A stretch of DNA of 64,000 bases, from the NCBI RefSeq assembly GCF_005222785.1, contig NZ_STGH01000003.1:806001-870000 (forward strand). Direction: 5' to 3'. The position numbers were made by a program, and so were the translations under genes. Of this stretch, positions 61,058-64,000 are shown piece after piece (within the stretch, counting starts at the first letter, position 1; each line of letters begins with the position of its first letter). This stretch comes from Rhodobacter sp. SY28-1 (GTDB lineage: Bacteria > Pseudomonadota > Alphaproteobacteria > Rhodobacterales > Rhodobacteraceae). Below the pieces are notes generated by a model, which searched no databases, was not told where the DNA came from, and saw only the letters and a list, made by a program, of their open reading frames with translations.

Positions 61058-63400
61058 TCAGTCCGAACGTGCGGTCCTTTGGCTTGACCCAAGCGCCTTG
61101 ACCAGCGCGTCGATGTCGCGAAGCCGGATGTCGCGCTGCAGGTAGGGAATCTCGATCCCCGCCTTTTGCAGACCCGCGTGGATGGCAAACAAGAGGTCTG
61201 ACCGGATGACGGCGGATTGCGCCTCTTCTACGACAAAGCAGGTCAGCTGAAACTCCAGCGCGCTGTCGCCAAGGTTGGCGAACAGGACCGACGGCGCGGG
61301 GTCGCGCAGGACCAGCGGATGTGCTCGGGCAAGGTCCAGGATGATGTCGCGGGCGCGGTGGACGTCGCTGCCATAGGCCAGACCGATGGGCAGGATCAGC
61401 CGCCCTGTCGAGGTCGTCAGCGTGAGGTTGGTGACGGTGCCGGAGACAAGGTCCAGGTTCGGCACGATGACGTCATGGCGGTCGGCGGTCTCGATCCTGG
61501 TTGAGCGGACGGCGATCTTACGGACGATGCCGGTCTTGCCCGAAACCTCGATGAGGTCGCCTTCCTTGATCGGACGTTCGACGAGGAGGATGATGCCAGA
61601 GACGAAGTTCGACACGATGTTCTGCAGGCCAAGCCCGATGCCAACCGACAGCGCGCCGATCACCACGGCAAGGTTCGACAGGTTCAACCCCGCCGCCGAG
61701 ACCGCGACCAGTGCCGAGATCACGATCCCCAGGTAGCCTACGCCCTTGTTCAGCGCGGCCTGAGCGCCCGCATCCAGACGGGTGCGGGGCAGGATGGTCA
61801 GACGAAGCACCCGCTGCAGCCAGCGCGTGATCAGGACGCCCGCAAGCAGGACAAGGACCAGCACCAGCAGGCCGTCCAGTGAAAGCCGCATGTCGCCCAC
61901 GACGACACCTTCGGTCAGACTGCGCCAGACCTCAGCCACGTCCTCGGGCCGACTGCCCCAGATGACAGCCAGGATCGGCGACAGGGCCAGCGCCAGCACG
62001 ATCACCACGCCTATGGGAATGAGGGAGCCGGACAGCGCCTGGTCATCGGTCCCGTGCGAGGTCAGTGCGGCAATCAGCCGAAGGATTGCGCGGTGCAGAA
62101 AGATCGCCAATCCGAGGAGGGCCAGCGTCATCAGCACCGGCACAAGGACCGCACGCGCCAGGTTCACAAAGCCCAGAACCGCCAGCCCCGCGGCCAGCAG
62201 CGCCAGGACCTGCACCGCATAGGCGACGAAGCGCGTCAGGCCCGCATCGGTCGCATGGGCCTGGGTCGCCGCCTTCTCCTCCCGCAAGGCAAGCATGACC
62301 TTCGCCATGTGCCACAAAAGCCAGGCGGACAGCCCCACGACCGGCAGGGAGAGGACGGCGGTCGTCGTCTCGCTCATCCAGGCTTGGCGCGACAGGCGTT
62401 CTGCGATCAGCTCCAGCGCGATGGCAAGACCGAGAAGCCGGGTCAAGGTCGCCGCGCGGCGCGACATTCCGGGGCCAGAGACCGGGGTGGCGGCGAACAG
62501 CGTGACGGACAGCCAGTTGGCAAGGATCAGGATGGCTGCGACCCAGATGAGGGTGGACAGAAGGCCCGTCGACTGCAGGGATGCCGGATAGAGCACAGGC
62601 AGGATCAGGATCAGGGCAAAGACGCCCAGGGCGGGCAAGGCCAGAAGCACCAGATTCGCCCCGGCCAGAAGCAGCAAGCGCTGCCACGTCGACCGGGCCG
62701 CGTTCGCCGCCGCAAGCATGCGCCGGGATAGCCAGGGCTGCGCGATGGCCAGAAGGAACAGGCCCACGACCAGCAGCACCGCCGCAATCGGCAGGGCAGA
62801 GATCAGGTCAGCCCGCTCCTCCGGCTGGCCGAAGCTCCGGCGCAATCCGTCCTGCGCAGTGGCCGCCACACTCGAGATGTCGCCCGCTGCGATGGCAAGG
62901 CTGGAGGGGGACAGCGGCATGGGATACTGCCGCAGCAACTCGCGCGTTCCCGTGGCGGTGATCCGGGCGTCGAGCTCCTGCAGAATGACCTCGGCCCGGG
63001 TCAGGGCTTCGCGGGCGGCAAGGGCCGGGGCATTGGTGATGGCGATGGCTTCCAGCAACTGGCGCCGCCGGTCCGCCGTGGCGGCAGCTTCGCTGACGCC
63101 CTCGGCCGGAGGGGGTCCGAGCGCGTCAAGCTGGGCCTGCAGCGCGCGCGCCTCCAGCGTGTCAGAGGCGTTGAAGTCACGCAGATCGTCGCGCAGGGCA
63201 GCCACGCTCGCCCGCTGCGCCTCCAGCGTGGTGGCGTCCGGGGAGGCATCGGCGTCAAGCAGGAACTCAGCCGCGCCCAGCACCGCATCAATCCGAGCAG
63301 AATCGAAACCCGGCGCAGTTTGCGCCCCTGCCACACCGGTAAACCAGACGACGACCAGGACCAGGGTCAGGCCACTGAAGAGCCGGAGAAGACGCGTCAT
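61058..63400 (-). CDS. Large mechanosensitive channel, MscS family with DUF3772 N-terminal domain (second copy)
   Basis: A 780-residue paralogue of the channel at 23523, with the same plan: signal peptide (LVLVVVWFTGVAGAQ), periplasmic helical DUF3772-like domain, about 10 transmembrane helices, MscS pore helix (GALSVGIGLGLQNIVSNFVS) and beta domain (LVERPIKEGDLIEVSGKTG). The C-terminal domain differs, ending LVKALGSSQRTARSD. It is a single gene. The motif at 63464 lies 64 bases before its start on its own strand. Confidence 0.9.
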   Translation of the reverse strand: MTRLLRLFSGLTLVLVVVWFTGVAGAQTAPGFDSARIDAVLGAAEFLLDADASPDATTLEAQRASVAALRDDLRDFNASDTLEARALQAQLDALGPPPAEGVSEAAATADRRRQLLEAIAITNAPALAAREALTRAEVILQELDARITATGTRELLRQYPMPLSPSSLAIAAGDISSVAATAQDGLRRSFGQPEERADLISALPIAAVLLVVGLFLLAIAQPWLSRRMLAAANAARSTWQRLLLLAGANLVLLALPALGVFALILILPVLYPASLQSTGLLSTLIWVAAILILANWLSVTLFAATPVSGPGMSRRAATLTRLLGLAIALELIAERLSRQAWMSETTTAVLSLPVVGLSAWLLWHMAKVMLALREEKAATQAHATDAGLTRFVAYAVQVLALLAAGLAVLGFVNLARAVLVPVLMTLALLGLAIFLHRAILRLIAALTSHGTDDQALSGSLIPIGVVIVLALALSPILAVIWGSRPEDVAEVWRSLTEGVVVGDMRLSLDGLLVLVLVLLAGVLITRWLQRVLRLTILPRTRLDAGAQAALNKGVGYLGIVISALVAVSAAGLNLSNLAVVIGALSVGIGLGLQNIVSNFVSGIILLVERPIKEGDLIEVSGKTGIVRKIAVRSTRIETADRHDVIVPNLDLVSGTVTNLTLTTSTGRLILPIGLAYGSDVHRARDIILDLARAHPLVLRDPAPSVLFANLGDSALEFQLTCFVVEEAQSAVIRSDLLFAIHAGLQKAGIEIPYLQRDIRLRDIDALVKALGSSQRTARSD

Positions 63401-63463
63401 TCTGGTCCCGGAACCCCGTGCTTTCTGAACTGCGGCAAAGGTGCGGAAAGCTGGCCTTGCGCG

Positions 63464-63479
63464 CTATCCGAAAGGCGAA
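63464..63479 (-). promoter_or_regulatory. Shared upstream motif, copy 3
   Basis: On the minus strand this reads ttcgcctttcggatag, 63 bases before the second MscS gene. The spacing and GGATAG half match the other copies exactly; the sixth base is C instead of A. Confidence 0.6.
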
Positions 63480-63511
63480 CTGGCAGCCATGCCCAGCCTG
63501 TTCAGAAGGCA

Positions 63512-63528
63512 TTTCGCAATGCGGATAG
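63512..63528 (+). promoter_or_regulatory. Shared upstream motif, copy 4
   Basis: The sequence tttcgcaatgcggatag lies 78 bases before the exported-protein gene at 63607. With copy 3 it gives the divergent gap one site facing each gene. Confidence 0.6.
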
Positions 63529-63606
63529 TGCAGCGGGGAAAGTGGTGGACGATGCACCTGTGTCCAACGGCCCAAGGCCCCGGATCCTCTGAACGGAGAC
63601 TGCTCG

Positions 63607-64000
63607 ATGCCACCCTTCCGCTTTCCCCTCCTGACCGCAGCCTTCCTTGCCGCCGCCGTCTGCCTGACAGGGACCGGCCCCGCCGCAGCCCAGGACCGGA
63701 CCGAGCGGGTCAGTTTCGCGGCCGGAGCGACGGGCACGGTCCTGCGCGACCGGATCGTCGGCTCTCGGGGGGTGAACTACGTCCTCGGCGCCTCGGCCGG
63801 GCAGCGTATGACCGTGGCGATGACCACCGACAACGCCAGCGCCTATTTCAACATTCGCCGCAGCGGGTCGGACACGGCGATCTACAACGGGTCGATCAAC
63901 GGCAACATCACCACGGTTACCTTGCCCTCGGGCGGGGACTGGGTGGTGCAGGTCTACCTGATGCGCAATGCCGCGCGGCGGGGCGAGGCGGCAAACTACC
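63607..64000 (+). CDS. Exported protein, PliG-like (g-type lysozyme inhibitor) domain, cut by the window edge
   Basis: The visible 131 residues open with a signal peptide (MPPFRFPLLTAAFLAAAVCL, cleavage near AAAQ). The domain that follows (VNYVLGASAGQRMTVAMTTD, then VQVYLMRNAARRGEAANY) matches the beta-rich domain often annotated as an inhibitor of g-type lysozyme. It would act in the periplasm. GGAG lies upstream of the ATG. The C terminus is outside the window. Confidence 0.65.
   Translation, partial: MPPFRFPLLTAAFLAAAVCLTGTGPAAAQDRTERVSFAAGATGTVLRDRIVGSRGVNYVLGASAGQRMTVAMTTDNASAYFNIRRSGSDTAIYNGSINGNITTVTLPSGGDWVVQVYLMRNAARRGEAANY

Overview
The window is a high-GC alphaproteobacterial chromosome segment, most likely from the family Rhodobacteraceae (Rhodobacter/Gemmobacter/Tabrizicola-like). 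I infer this from the tmk-dacA-SPOR order, the complete Anbu peptidase operon, a PpaA/AerR-like cobalamin-binding regulator, AioXSR-BA arsenite oxidation genes and overall codon use. No genus can be fixed from sequence alone.

Layout. 1-4.3 kb: the end of an RND efflux operon (pump plus adaptor), a B12-domain regulator, tRNA-Gln and a BaiN/HI0933-type flavoprotein. 4.25-8.2 kb: the conserved Anbu cluster (proteasome-like peptidase, transglutaminase, alpha-E protein, permuted ATP-grasp). 8.3-11.3 kb: thymidylate kinase, D,D-carboxypeptidase and a SPOR lipoprotein. 11.6-16.1 kb: tRNA-Ser(UGA), then an islet of unrecognised secreted or membrane proteins around a trypsin-like protease, ending in an IS3-family remnant. 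16.3-22.1 kb: a HAD phosphatase, an inositol-monophosphatase-family enzyme and an AfuABC/FbpABC-type importer, which together suggest phosphorylated-sugar scavenging. 22.5-26.7 kb: cysK, a large MscS channel and alaX.

26.85-39.68 kb is an integrated element of 12.8 kb between perfect 14-bp direct repeats, the left one being the 3' end of tRNA-Ser(GGA). It carries an integrase, a DUF3987 replication-type ATPase next to an AT-rich repeat region, and a capsid/packaging set (small and large terminase, portal, prohead protease-capsid fusion, gpW-like connector, DUF2190 decoration protein). It has no tail, lysis or phage-repressor genes. This gene content fits a capsid-forming, tail-stealing phage satellite (cf-PICI-like) better than a complete prophage, and is the most interesting object in the window. 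A DUF2806 gene sits inside it as probable cargo. A broken AlpA-type regulator lies just outside its right end.

40.2-50.3 kb is an arsenic island: arsA, a DUF2478 gene, aioBA (arsenite oxidase), aioR/aioS/aioX (arsenite sensing) and a divergent acr3 efflux permease. AioX would bind arsenite in the periplasm and signal through AioS to AioR, which controls aioBA. AioR here has lost the sigma54-contact loop and the ATPase motifs. 50.5-64 kb: accessory chromosomal genes (acyltransferase, MocR regulator with a divergent FMN-binding protein, beta-lactamase-fold serine hydrolase, alpha/beta hydrolase, AraC regulator, small exported proteins, a second MscS paralogue). Several of these share an upstream motif, TTCGC-N4-CGGATAG.
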